From Candidatus Brockarchaeota archaeon (GTDB lineage: Archaea; Thermoproteota; EX4484-205; JAAOZP01), in assembly GCA_017601345.1 (NCBI GenBank), contig JAFNIT010000008.1, positions 1-48,214 of the forward strand: a DNA stretch of 48,214 bases, read 5' to 3'. This document shows, one piece after another, positions 16,737 to 25,558 of the stretch (position 1 is its first letter; every line of letters starts with the position of its first letter). The translations under genes and the position numbers were made by a program. The notes beneath the pieces were generated by a model. That model made no database searches. It worked only from the letters and a program-made list of their open reading frames with translations, and was not told the DNA's origin.

Positions 16737-18626
16737 TTAAAAATTATCTCTTTCAAGATCTCTTGGAGAAACATAATTGCCAAATTCCTTCTGTACACTA
16801 ATCAAGCGTTCTCTTTGTTCTTCAAGTACTTGAAACAATTCCCGTGGAGCATCCGGAACATTGTCTTTAAAGAATTTTTCTACACGATTAATTTTGGCAA
16901 TGTTTTCACGTACACGTATGGTAAATTGTTTCACATAATCTGTCTCTGTATACTCTATGCCACGGATCTCGTAGAAAAGCTTCTTCAAATCTTCGTATTT
17001 AGGTATCCAACCCGTCGGGGATTTCACAGCGCCTATATCGCTGTGAACTCGCAACTCCATCCATTTCATCCAAACCTGTTTATCTCTACGATCGTTAAGA
17101 AATTCTCCTGTTTTTAAATCCCTGAGGAAATAATTGACTCCAAAGATAAGCGGCTTTTTCTTTAACCTTCTGCCAAACTCTAAGTTGTTGCGTATGTATT
17201 TCCCTAAGGGTATTGAGACAAAATCTTGAATACTCATTATATTTATTTCGTATTTTCCCTCTTCTTCAGTTATTGCAAAAGTCGTTTCTGTTTCGAGAGC
17301 AGCCCCGTATGCTATTATTCCATGTTCCCAGTCGAAACTCTGTTGAACTGGAACATAGCCTCGTGCATCGCGACAACCATATATTATGCCTCCCAGCTCC
17401 ACTCCGAGAGGATTATCCAATTCAGGATCACAGTTCTTCAAAGCTTTTAGCGATACTGTGTATCTTGCGTTTTTATGCATAGGCGGTATCTCCTCACCGT
17501 TCTCATCCTTCTTACCTTCCCACCAATATCCAGTGTAATTTATACCATCCTTTGGAAGCTCGCAGCCCATTCCTAGCCAGTATGGTTTACCGTCTTTAAT
17601 CAGAACGTTCGAGAATATTACTTCACCAGGCTTAGTCAATACTTCCCAAATAAGCGGATCGTCAACAGGATTAACATCCTTGATTATTCCAAATATTCCA
17701 GCTTCAGCGTTAACTGCACGACACACACCGTCAATATTCCTGAGGTAAGCTATATCGTCGGCAAGAATCGTGTTTCCGGGAAGCATCGCCGTCGAAGTCT
17801 TGCCGCATGCACTCGGAAATGCTCCAGCAAAGTAGGTTTTCCGCCCTTTTGGTCCGTATACGCCTGTTATCATCATGTGTTCTGCAAGCCAGCCCTCCTT
17901 ATCGGCCTTGCGAATAGCAAGCCGCAAAGCAAGCTTCTTGAAACCTATGCTATTTCCACCATACTGGGTATTAACGCTGTAAACAATGTTCTCAATATAA
18001 TCTATGTATATTCTCTTCTTTTCCGGTTCTGCACTTATCATTCTTTCATTCAACTTACCAACTGAATGAAGGACGCAGAAAAGATCGTCTGGCGCATCTC
18101 CACGTTTAAAAACTTCGTACGCGGGCCTGTAAAGCAGATCTACGGAGTGCGCAACATACCACGAGTCTGTACACTCCATGCAGGGAATGCTGAAAACAGA
18201 GTTCAGAGGACCTAAATGGAGGAATCGCACTATCATTGTACGTCCCTTCATACTGTTTCTAAGCAGGCTTCTTATTTCGGCGAGCCCTTCGTCCCTATCT
18301 ATCTGATTAAGAGCCTTGTCCAAGTAGTCTCCTTTCGGAACAAGGTATTTGGTGGCCTCTCTGTCCCTACCCTGATCCTGAGGCCCGTCGAAATGATAAG
18401 TATGGCCCGGTATTGCAAGAGGAGTTTCTTCCCCAGACTCTATTGCTTGATGCCTAATGTATGCAATATCCTCTTTAGAATCCGTGCAGACGAATATTCT
18501 GTCAGGGTTGCATAGTTCAGCGGATTCTGCGATAAACTTATGCACTCTCGAAACAGGTATTGCTGCAAGCTTTTGATAATCCTCGTCGCTCATCCTTAGC
18601 TTAAGTGTCCCAAGATATTGAAGCAT
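16737..18626 (-). CDS. pckG: phosphoenolpyruvate carboxykinase (GTP)
   Basis: 629 residues, full length for the GTP-dependent enzyme. Signatures: the P-loop FAGAFPSACGKTSTAML, the adjacent metal site LADDIAYL, NAEAGIFGIIKDVN, and the PVQQSFDWEHGI stretch. Converts oxaloacetate to PEP, and with malate dehydrogenase supports gluconeogenesis. A strong ribosome binding site (GAGGAGGTTCACC) precedes the ATG. The nearest good TATA box (about 18752-18761) lies some 130 bases upstream, so the leader may be long. Confidence 0.96.
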   Translation of the reverse strand: MLQYLGTLKLRMSDEDYQKLAAIPVSRVHKFIAESAELCNPDRIFVCTDSKEDIAYIRHQAIESGEETPLAIPGHTYHFDGPQDQGRDREATKYLVPKGDYLDKALNQIDRDEGLAEIRSLLRNSMKGRTMIVRFLHLGPLNSVFSIPCMECTDSWYVAHSVDLLYRPAYEVFKRGDAPDDLFCVLHSVGKLNERMISAEPEKKRIYIDYIENIVYSVNTQYGGNSIGFKKLALRLAIRKADKEGWLAEHMMITGVYGPKGRKTYFAGAFPSACGKTSTAMLPGNTILADDIAYLRNIDGVCRAVNAEAGIFGIIKDVNPVDDPLIWEVLTKPGEVIFSNVLIKDGKPYWLGMGCELPKDGINYTGYWWEGKKDENGEEIPPMHKNARYTVSLKALKNCDPELDNPLGVELGGIIYGCRDARGYVPVQQSFDWEHGIIAYGAALETETTFAITEEEGKYEINIMSIQDFVSIPLGKYIRNNLEFGRRLKKKPLIFGVNYFLRDLKTGEFLNDRRDKQVWMKWMELRVHSDIGAVKSPTGWIPKYEDLKKLFYEIRGIEYTETDYVKQFTIRVRENIAKINRVEKFFKDNVPDAPRELFQVLEEQRERLISVQKEFGNYVSPRDLERDNF

Positions 18627-18681
18627 CGGTGAACCTCCTCTTCCGCCTTTTTGAATTAAGTAAAGCTTCCAATTCGCATGG

Positions 18682-18704
18682 AAGTACTCTGCTGTACTGT
18701 ACTT
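18682..18704. promoter_or_regulatory. inverted repeat before pckG
   Basis: AAGTAC (18682-18687) and GTACTT (18699-18704) are perfect inverted arms with an extra GTACT between them, in the presumed leader or promoter region of pckG. It could be an operator or an RNA hairpin. Confidence 0.3.
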
Positions 18705-18884
18705 TGCTTAAGATCAAACGTATTCTTACTGCTTGCCGCAATTAGGGGGGTTTTAAAAGTTTCCTCATGCTTCCTGAACTTTATTATGAAAAGGAAAAAG
18801 GGGGGTTGAGACCAGAATATATCACATTATTTCAGAGAGGAAAACATTAGCCCTTAGGATTAGAATGTTATCTGTATTTGCAAA

Positions 18885-20333
18885 CTATCCCTTGACAACG
18901 CCCGATGGCACTAGCCGAGCAACCTTACGTGAAATCCCTGCACGGTGAGTAACATCAACCACAATATCAGGATCCTTATAAGCTCCGGGTGCTTCTTCAG
19001 CGACAAGGTTCATGTCTGCAACTCTAAGATAAACACCTCTTTCCTCCAGCATGTTCCTAATCTGTCTACTCGTGAACCTCCGCATCGCCTCGTTCCTACT
19101 AAGCATTCTACCAGCACCATGCGCTGTTGAACCGAAGCTTGTCTCCATAGCCTTCTCCGTGCCCACGAGAACCCAGCTCGCAGTTCCCATTGAACCGGGT
19201 ATTAGAACAGGCTGGCCGTAGGACCTGTATTTAGAGGGGATTTGCTCATGGGCGGGTGGGAAGGATCTCGTAGCACCCTTCCTGTGGACTACTACTGTTT
19301 TCTTTTCCCCATTAACCTTATGGTTCTCGATCTTGGCAATATTATGGGCTACGTCGTAGAGCACGTTTAAACCCAATTCAGAAGCATCCTTATGAAATAC
19401 TTTCGCAAAACTCTCTCTAACCCAGTGCGTTATAACCTGTCTGTTGAGAAAAGCATAGTTGACGGCACATGCCATGGCGGCAAAATAATCCTTTGCCTCT
19501 GGACTTTCCACTGGTACTGCGGCGAGCTCTCTGTCCGGAAGCCAGATGTTATACTTCCTACTGGCAGACTCCATAACCTTAAGATAGTCGCTGCAAATCT
19601 GGTGCCCATAACCCCTGCTTCCAGTGTGTATCAACACAACGATTTGGCCGACTTTTTCTATTCCAAAGCCTTTTGCAACCTCCCCGTCATGTATCTGTTC
19701 TACAACATCTATCTCGAGGAAGTGGTTACCGCTTCCAAGCGTACCCAGTTGCGGAAGGCCTCTTCTCTTAGCGGTAACACTAACCCTGCTGGGGTCAGCG
19801 CCCTTAAGACAGCCATTCTCCTCTATGAATTCTGTGTCCTCTTTCCAGCCGTATCCGCGTTTAATAGCCCAATTAGCACCCTGTTGGACAGCATCATCCA
19901 GCTCATCCATGCTTAACCTCAGCTTTCCTTCAGAGCCCAAGCCAGAGGGAATATTATGAAAAATCTCATCCAATAGCTCTTTCAAAACAGGCCTAACATC
20001 ACCTATTGTTAACGTAGTGGTCAGTAATCTCACACCACAGTTAATATCGTAGCCTACGCCGCCGGGCGATACAACTCCGTCTTTAACATCGAATGCACCC
20101 ACTCCTCCTATAGGGAAGCCGTAGCCCTCGTGTCCATCCGGCAGTATTATTGAGCTTTTGTATATTCCTGGAAGAGTTGCCACGTTTAATCCTTGTTCTA
20201 TCGTCTTATCCTGAGTCATTTTCTGCAAAAGTGTTTCGTTCGCAAAAATCTTTAAGGGCACTCGCATACCCTTTTTTGCACCTACATCTACATGGTACTC
20301 TACGTCTGAGATTTTCTCAAATTTGTAACTCAT
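18885..20333 (-). CDS. rtcB: RNA-splicing ligase RtcB
   Basis: 482 residues, inteinless. Landmarks: LPDGHEGYGFPIGGVGAFD, GGVGYDINCGVRLL with the metal-binding Asp/Cys, GSGNHFLEI, and near the C terminus STAHGAGRMLSR with the histidine that is guanylated. Joins tRNA halves after intron removal by the splicing endonuclease, which suits a genome in which most tRNA genes of this window carry introns. Not linked to an archease gene here. Confidence 0.96.
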   Translation of the reverse strand: MSYKFEKISDVEYHVDVGAKKGMRVPLKIFANETLLQKMTQDKTIEQGLNVATLPGIYKSSIILPDGHEGYGFPIGGVGAFDVKDGVVSPGGVGYDINCGVRLLTTTLTIGDVRPVLKELLDEIFHNIPSGLGSEGKLRLSMDELDDAVQQGANWAIKRGYGWKEDTEFIEENGCLKGADPSRVSVTAKRRGLPQLGTLGSGNHFLEIDVVEQIHDGEVAKGFGIEKVGQIVVLIHTGSRGYGHQICSDYLKVMESASRKYNIWLPDRELAAVPVESPEAKDYFAAMACAVNYAFLNRQVITHWVRESFAKVFHKDASELGLNVLYDVAHNIAKIENHKVNGEKKTVVVHRKGATRSFPPAHEQIPSKYRSYGQPVLIPGSMGTASWVLVGTEKAMETSFGSTAHGAGRMLSRNEAMRRFTSRQIRNMLEERGVYLRVADMNLVAEEAPGAYKDPDIVVDVTHRAGISRKVARLVPSGVVKG

Positions 20334-20395
20334 TTCTCGGGATCACCCTCTAGGGTTCCTAGTCTCCCCGGGTGACCCCCAGGGTTCTCTAATAC
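20334..20395 (-). promoter_or_regulatory. repeat-containing leader of rtcB
   Basis: Directly before the rtcB ATG the minus strand carries two similar units: GAACCCTGGGGGTCACCC and GAACCCTAGAGGGTGATCCC, about 30 bases apart. Each can form a small GGGT/ACCC or GGG/CCC hairpin. A TATA-like TTTAATAA near 20438-20446 would start a leader of about 75 bases including both units. It may be a regulatory leader; function is inference. Confidence 0.4.
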
Positions 20396-20556
20396 TCTAA
20401 CTTTTCCTACTACTTTTAGTGAATGCCCAGGGTTATTAAAGGTTTTCTGAATATATTTTTAATATCAGACACTTATACTATTATGAGAAATGAGACGTGT
20501 TGGAAGTAAAAATCTTAAACACAACTTAGATATGAATTGGGAGAGGGAAACACAAG

Positions 20557-21261
20557 CTACTTATTTGGCAAAGCATCTTCTGCATACACTTTTCCTGTTT
20601 CTGCTTGGATGAGTTCGGCAATCAGACTCGACTTTGCTCTGTTAATAAACGAATTGTGTTGAGCTGAACTTCCGTGGAATAACACTATAACTTTTGGACA
20701 AAGGTCTAAAGCCATTTCCAATGCATCTTCAGGGCTTGCCGTAGGCGATGGATCGCCAGTCGGTAGGAAAGCTATGTCGGCATGACCCAAGTCTTTTATT
20801 GATTGAGAATATCCTGAGTCTCCGCCGTGAAAAACCCGTATGCCATCAACCTCTATCGTAAGTAATATTATCTGCACGGGATGGAACCCGTGAATCGAAC
20901 TGGGAACTATTCTCCCCGTTTCCAGATAGATCTCTTTCGATTCCCCTCCCTGGAGCTTAATAAGCTTCTCCGCGGGAACTATGCCCAACAGTGCGTCGTA
21001 GACATTTTGCTCGGCTGCAATGAAGCATCCAGTCTTCTCATATATCTTCTGGGCTGTAGCAGCATTAAAATGGTCGCTGTGAATATGAGTATACACTAGT
21101 AAATCCATTTTACTAATTTTCTGAATATCTTTCTCACTTAACAGGCTGGCAACATCTATACCGATGGTAAAATTTATAGTTCTCAGAATCACGCCACTGT
21201 AACCGAGATATATGAAAGCCATCTTCCCACTAGATAATTCGACCGAATACAGTTCTTTCAC
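20557..21261 (-). CDS. metallo-beta-lactamase-fold hydrolase, possibly with a lost signal anchor
   Basis: 234 residues from GTG at 21261. The metal motif is THIHSDHFNA (near residue 58), with a second-site FHGGDSGYS and a late LFHGSSAQHN, as in UPF0173-type hydrolases. In frame upstream the sequence codes for RIVVVILILGCILTLIVL, a typical signal anchor, but an in-frame TAA separates it from the only possible start (TTG-AGT-AGG). The protein may therefore have been exported or membrane-anchored before a nonsense change. Substrate unknown. Confidence 0.75.
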   Translation of the reverse strand: MKELYSVELSSGKMAFIYLGYSGVILRTINFTIGIDVASLLSEKDIQKISKMDLLVYTHIHSDHFNAATAQKIYEKTGCFIAAEQNVYDALLGIVPAEKLIKLQGGESKEIYLETGRIVPSSIHGFHPVQIILLTIEVDGIRVFHGGDSGYSQSIKDLGHADIAFLPTGDPSPTASPEDALEMALDLCPKVIVLFHGSSAQHNSFINRAKSSLIAELIQAETGKVYAEDALPNK

Positions 21262-21491
21262 AACTGACTTCTCAGATGTTTGAATGAGAGTGGTTGTTAA
21301 GACTATTAAGGTTAGAATACATCCGAGGATTAGGATAACAACTACTATTCGTTACCTACTCAATCTGTTTTTATTGCTCTCTATTCAGGCTATAAAGTTT
21401 ACCGCTAAAACTTTTTCCACGAAAAACTGTTACGGGTTTTAATGTTTTGCAAGAGTAATGTTCTTAATATCCTTTTTCTATTGAACCATGG

Positions 21492-22810
21492 ATGAGCAGG
21501 ATTAGAAGGAGTAAACTACTTTACTTCGTGCCTATTCTCCTTATGGTTATTCTTGTAGCACTGGGTTTTCTCATATACCATACTCTCATGCCTCAGCGCA
21601 TGGAAGAGCCCGCAGAAATCTCGTTCAGGGATATTCAAAAACCCGATGAGAACCCTAAGGTTTATGAGTCCGTGGAGTTTAACATTTACTTGGCTGGGAA
21701 AATAAAAGATCTTTTTGATGAGAACGAGGTCAACGTGACCTCCGAAGTCACTCTTCCAAACGGTGAGAAATGGAACGTTCAAGCCTTCATCTACCAGATG
21801 TATAATAGGAGTTTTTCAGGCGGCGTAGAGGTTTTAACACCTGTTGGAGAACCGTTCTGGAAACTGAGGCTAACCCCGCTTTTCGAAGGTACCCACTTAG
21901 TAAATATTTCTCTTTATTCTAAGGGTAAGCTTATCGATTCGCGTATCGTATCCATTAACGTAGAGGGATATTCTCAGAATCCTGGTTTTGCAAGAATTAG
22001 CGGCAATTACTTGGTCTGCGATAATGGTTCAGAACTTTTCCTAATCGGTCAAAATGTTTGTTGGTATACGGCTTCGAGGAAAACCTATGATTATGATGTC
22101 TGGTTTTAGAAGATGGCTGAGAACGGAATGAATTATGCTAGAATATGGATGGCACCATGGGCTTTCGGCATAGAGTGGAGTGATAAAGTAGGCAGGTATG
22201 ACCTTAAAGAAGCTTGGAGGCTAGATTATGTCCTCCAGCTTGCAGAGAAAAAAGGCATATACACAATGCTTTGCCTAGTTAACCACGGACAACTTAGGAG
22301 AAGCGACGACTGGAGTGGAAACCCATATAACAGGGCTAGGGGAGGACCATTATCTTCACCTGAGCAATTTTTCACAGATCCCGTTGCGAAGGATTTTTTA
22401 AGAAGAGGCTGAGATACTTGGTCTCAAGATACGCATATAGTACTCATCTCTTAGCTTGGGAGTTTTTTAATGAGGTTGATTTAACAGACGGGTATAATCC
22501 TTCTAACGTAGCAAGTTGGCACAGAGAAATGGCAGAGTATTTGAGGAGTATAGATCCTTATGATCATCTGATTACAACAAGCTTTTCAAATCCCATGGGA
22601 GAAGATCTTATTTGGAGAACATCTGGTTTAGATTTCACGCAGACACATATGTATGGTCCGGATGTTAAGGATCTTGCAAAGGCAATTTCAATGGAAATAA
22701 AACTATCTCTCCGTCAAAGTCCACGATTCTTAAAGGATACGCCTATTCTGTATGTTAACACACTTCTTTCATTTGCACTGGTTTCAAAGCTTTATAAATG
22801 TGGCGTTTAA
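21492..22810 (+). pseudogene. secreted GH5-like glycoside hydrolase with DUF5060-like N-terminal domain, broken
   Basis: Begins with a signal anchor (LLYFVPILLMVILVALGFLI), then a beta-rich domain of about 120 residues resembling DUF5060, then a cellulase-like barrel (NGMNYARIWMAPWAFGIEW, HLLAWEFFNEVDL with the acid/base Asn-Glu, HLITTSFSNP). An in-frame TAG lies at 22107-22109. A second break is a -1 frame change at 22394-22400, exactly at T-TTT-TTA. The barrel then ends early around 22750 without the nucleophile strand. Loss of the C terminus argues for a pseudogene. Confidence 0.75.
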
Positions 22811-22935
22811 AAAATGTATACGGATAAGTTAATCGCGTATTGTGGGTTAATATGATCAAATCGTCCCGCTTTTCTGGCAACTCAGAAAAACGATGATACT
22901 GAACAGAAGGGAGCGGCGGAACTCTGATCAAAGGA

Positions 22936-23175
22936 GTTTGGTGGCTCCTTTAAGCCTGAGGATATTAATTGCGACAGCTGCCTGTCAACAGGAGAAAGAG
23001 TATTCAATTTATTGTAGGGCTTGTGAGATAGGAAAATGTGGACATGGCAGAAAAGCTCAGAACTATGCTTATTTGCGAAGAATACCCCTGTGAAAAGTAC
23101 GAAAACTTCTTTAAGATGGCTTCAGATGCCAGAAAGACCTTAGACGAGATTAGGAAAAGCACGTCTTTCCATTAG
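22936..23175 (+). pseudogene. DUF3795-like cysteine-rich protein, frameshifted
   Basis: Three frames together spell a DUF3795 pattern: GSFKPEDINCDSCLSTGERV in one, YCRACEIGKCGHGRKAQN in the second, and CEEYPCEKYENFFKMASDAR with KTLDEIRKS in the third. The order and spacing of Cys pairs fit the family, whose function is unknown. At least two frameshifts and a likely lost N terminus. Confidence 0.6.
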
Positions 23176-23250
23176 GAGAACCTGGTCATTATTATTTAAA
23201 TAGCAACGCCTATGACCTTGAAAAGGTTCGGTGTTACTCATAAAGCCTTT

Positions 23251-24735
23251 TTAAATCAAACGGAACAGTTTTGCAGCATTTTCAACCAAGGATATAACCA
23301 CCCTTAACAAGTATTTTACAAACGGGTTCATGTCTTTTAAATACCATTTAGAAAGATCTCTTATCCAATAAAGATTGTGTTTTAAACAAGCCTTCATTAT
23401 TTCAAACTGTTCCTTAGATGGTTTTGCCTTATACCATTCCCTATCCTTAAGCACTCCCATTGGGACGAAGTACATCGGCACGATCAGGCTCCTGAAGGGC
23501 TTAAGCTCGTCGATTAGCTCTAATGTTTTAACTAGGTCTTCAGTACTCTCCCCAGGAACTCCGAGAATTATTGTTGCAGCGGGCACTATTCTAGCATCAT
23601 GCATTATGGAGAACGCTTCTTTCACTATTTCTGGCCAAGAGTACGCAGGATATGGCGCTGCTTTTGCAGGCATTATTCTCTCAGCCAGTTTCGGCGACCC
23701 CGTCTCAATCCCAACTTCAACGCCAATGAAATCGTATTCATTTCTTAAAACTATCTCGGACAAGCGTGATATTAGAGAGTAATTCTCCTGAGCATACTTA
23801 ACTGCTGAGAGGCTGACATGGCTCCATCCGACTATTTCAAAATAGCTTCTAGCTATCTCATGTAACTTTATTAGCGGTTCTGGCCTTGGCCTTATCCCGT
23901 CGGCACCATAGAGAAGAATATCCTCAGAATGTAATAGACACCTATCTAGTCCCGCATTCTTATTTACTCTGAGTTCTTTCTCAATCATTTCCAAAGTATA
24001 TTGCCTTAAGGGTCTTAGTGTTACTGAGCAAAACCTGCAGCCTCTTGGACAACCCCTCATTATCTCTACAAGCCCGTTTACGGAAGCATTCCTTATTAAC
24101 GGGATCTCCTCAAGCTGGGGCACGTCTTTAACACCGACATAAACGTATTGTGGCAGAGGTTTGCCATCAAGAGCATCTTCAACCAAAGATACGATTACTT
24201 TCTCAGCTTCTCCTTCAATTATTGTATCGATATCCCATTTTTCAAAATACTCTGGCATCCAAAGCCACTGCCAAGCTGCAGGCCCGCCAACAATTATTTT
24301 TAAACCGTTGTTTTTAGCTGCCCTTATCTCCGGTTTCTCCATGAACCTTTTGAAATATCTCGAGTTTACCGGCTCTTTTCCAGTAAGAACCCACCATTCG
24401 CTGCTCGGCGGGCCTAGTGCAAAATAATCATGATGCCCTATCCCCAGTACTTTCGCATTCTTCAAGTGTTTTCCCAAGTGATCTGGGTCGATTACAGCAG
24501 CTTTTATACCAGCATCCAGTAGCGCGGCCTCGATTTTTCTAAGACCATAAGGGGCTTCTCTAGGCCTTCCAATATCGTCAACCTTCATTTTTGGAGCTGC
24601 AATGGCCATCCAAACTTTTTCAGGTACTAAAATAGGTGGACCTGTTGTCATGAATCCGAGAAACTCCTTACCATGGTGGTTAGTCATAAGGGTCCTGTCG
24701 ACTGATAACACTACGTCAAAACGCTCGTTCGACAT
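23251..24735 (-). CDS. B12-binding-type radical SAM protein
   Basis: 494 residues. The radical SAM cluster motif CPRGCRFC (CxxxCxxC) lies near residue 232. Before it is a B12-binding-like Rossmann domain (VLGIGHHDYFALGPP, IIVGGPAAWQW, DTIIEGEAE). After it are the radical SAM elements VEVGIETGSPKLAERIMP and ATIILGVPGESTEDLVKTLELI. Last gene of a three-gene operon with an HTH protein and a small protein. Similar proteins modify methyl groups or lipids, but no substrate can be assigned. Confidence 0.88.
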   Translation of the reverse strand: MSNERFDVVLSVDRTLMTNHHGKEFLGFMTTGPPILVPEKVWMAIAAPKMKVDDIGRPREAPYGLRKIEAALLDAGIKAAVIDPDHLGKHLKNAKVLGIGHHDYFALGPPSSEWWVLTGKEPVNSRYFKRFMEKPEIRAAKNNGLKIIVGGPAAWQWLWMPEYFEKWDIDTIIEGEAEKVIVSLVEDALDGKPLPQYVYVGVKDVPQLEEIPLIRNASVNGLVEIMRGCPRGCRFCSVTLRPLRQYTLEMIEKELRVNKNAGLDRCLLHSEDILLYGADGIRPRPEPLIKLHEIARSYFEIVGWSHVSLSAVKYAQENYSLISRLSEIVLRNEYDFIGVEVGIETGSPKLAERIMPAKAAPYPAYSWPEIVKEAFSIMHDARIVPAATIILGVPGESTEDLVKTLELIDELKPFRSLIVPMYFVPMGVLKDREWYKAKPSKEQFEIMKACLKHNLYWIRDLSKWYLKDMNPFVKYLLRVVISLVENAAKLFRLI

Positions 24736-24736
24736 C

Positions 24737-24994
24737 TTAGTCTATTATGAGCTTCTCATCATAATTATCGGAATCCTCATACTCACCATTATGAACTATA
24801 AGTGTTGCAGAAATGCTTCTAGTTGTTAAAGGTCTAATAGTTTCGAATAGTTCTCCACACTTAAAGCCACGCATATTTATAACTATATGGGTATATTTGC
24901 TAAGCATTGGAATAAGTTCTTCAAGCCTTAAGTTTAGACTGATAGGATTACTCTTTTTTATAACAGTTATATGAAGCTTCCTATTTGATTTCAT
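24737..24994 (-). CDS. small protein of unknown function
   Basis: 85 residues, not recognised. Alternating hydrophobic strands (LHITVIKK, HIVINMRGF, SATLIVHNG) suggest a small alpha/beta fold. Its ATG overlaps the stop of the HTH gene by four bases and its stop lies one base before the radical SAM gene, so the three are almost certainly co-translated. Confidence 0.65.
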   Translation of the reverse strand: MKSNRKLHITVIKKSNPISLNLRLEELIPMLSKYTHIVINMRGFKCGELFETIRPLTTRSISATLIVHNGEYEDSDNYDEKLIID

Positions 24995-25413
24995 TCAGCA
25001 ACACTCTCTAAGACTTTTTCTAAGTGATTCAGTATTCTGTATTTGATATAATCTCTTAAGAAAGGATTGGAAACATTTTTAACCAATCTCCTGTATTCAA
25101 TAATGTATCTCAGTATTATTTCGAAAGCCTCCTTCATGCTTATTTTACCATCCCAATTCCTCTCCCCTATTCTGTTCAGTATGCCAGCTATGGGGTTTCC
25201 GACGGTGATTATTTTCCGCTGCTTATGTTTCGGATCTCTGGAAATTTTTAGAAAACCCTTAAGAGACATGTTTTTAATCTCTCTGGAAAGAACTATTCTT
25301 GAAAGCTCTCCTCTAAGTTTATCTGCCAGTTTGTTAAACGATGCTCCTTCCGGACGGCTCGCTATCATGTCTATTATTTTTCCTCGCAGAGGAGTGAATT
25401 CCATGAAATCCAT
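24991..25413 (-). CDS. winged-helix transcriptional regulator
   Basis: 140 residues. The first 70 form a winged-helix pattern (LRGKIIDMIASRPEGASFNKLADKL, then SREIKNMSLKGFLKISRDPKHKQRKIITVG, the wing). The C-terminal half is helical (MKEAFEIILRYIIEYRRLV) and may dimerise. Heads the operon with the small protein and radical SAM gene, and its start region carries three copies of a direct repeat, suggesting autoregulation. ATG at 25413 is preferred; an ATG three codons later is possible. Confidence 0.78.
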   Translation of the reverse strand: MDFMEFTPLRGKIIDMIASRPEGASFNKLADKLRGELSRIVLSREIKNMSLKGFLKISRDPKHKQRKIITVGNPIAGILNRIGERNWDGKISMKEAFEIILRYIIEYRRLVKNVSNPFLRDYIKYRILNHLEKVLESVAE

Positions 25414-25417
25414 GAAG

Positions 25418-25461
25418 AACCAGTATATTAATGAACCAGTATATAAATTTAACCAGTGTAT
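25418..25461. promoter_or_regulatory. three direct repeats AACCAGTATAT at the HTH-radical SAM promoter
   Basis: AACCAGTATAT begins at 25418 and 25434, and AACCAGTGTAT at 25451, giving spacings of 16 and 17 bases. On the minus strand the middle copy overlaps the TATA box TTTATATA (about 25441-25448), about 30 bases before the ATG. A repressor on these sites would cover both TATA box and start site. Confidence 0.65.
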
Positions 25462-25558
25462 TTAAAAAAAGATTGCCCCCAGATTTACATCAATAAGATT
25501 GGTAAAAGCATGGAAACTAAGAGTAATATAGAAAATCTGTTTACTTCATTTTTTCAGT

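Noticed and set aside
22107-22109. In-frame TAG in the GH5-like gene as a pyrrolysine codon
   Set aside because: No pyrrolysine genes are seen, the family has no pyrrolysine, and the gene has further lesions.
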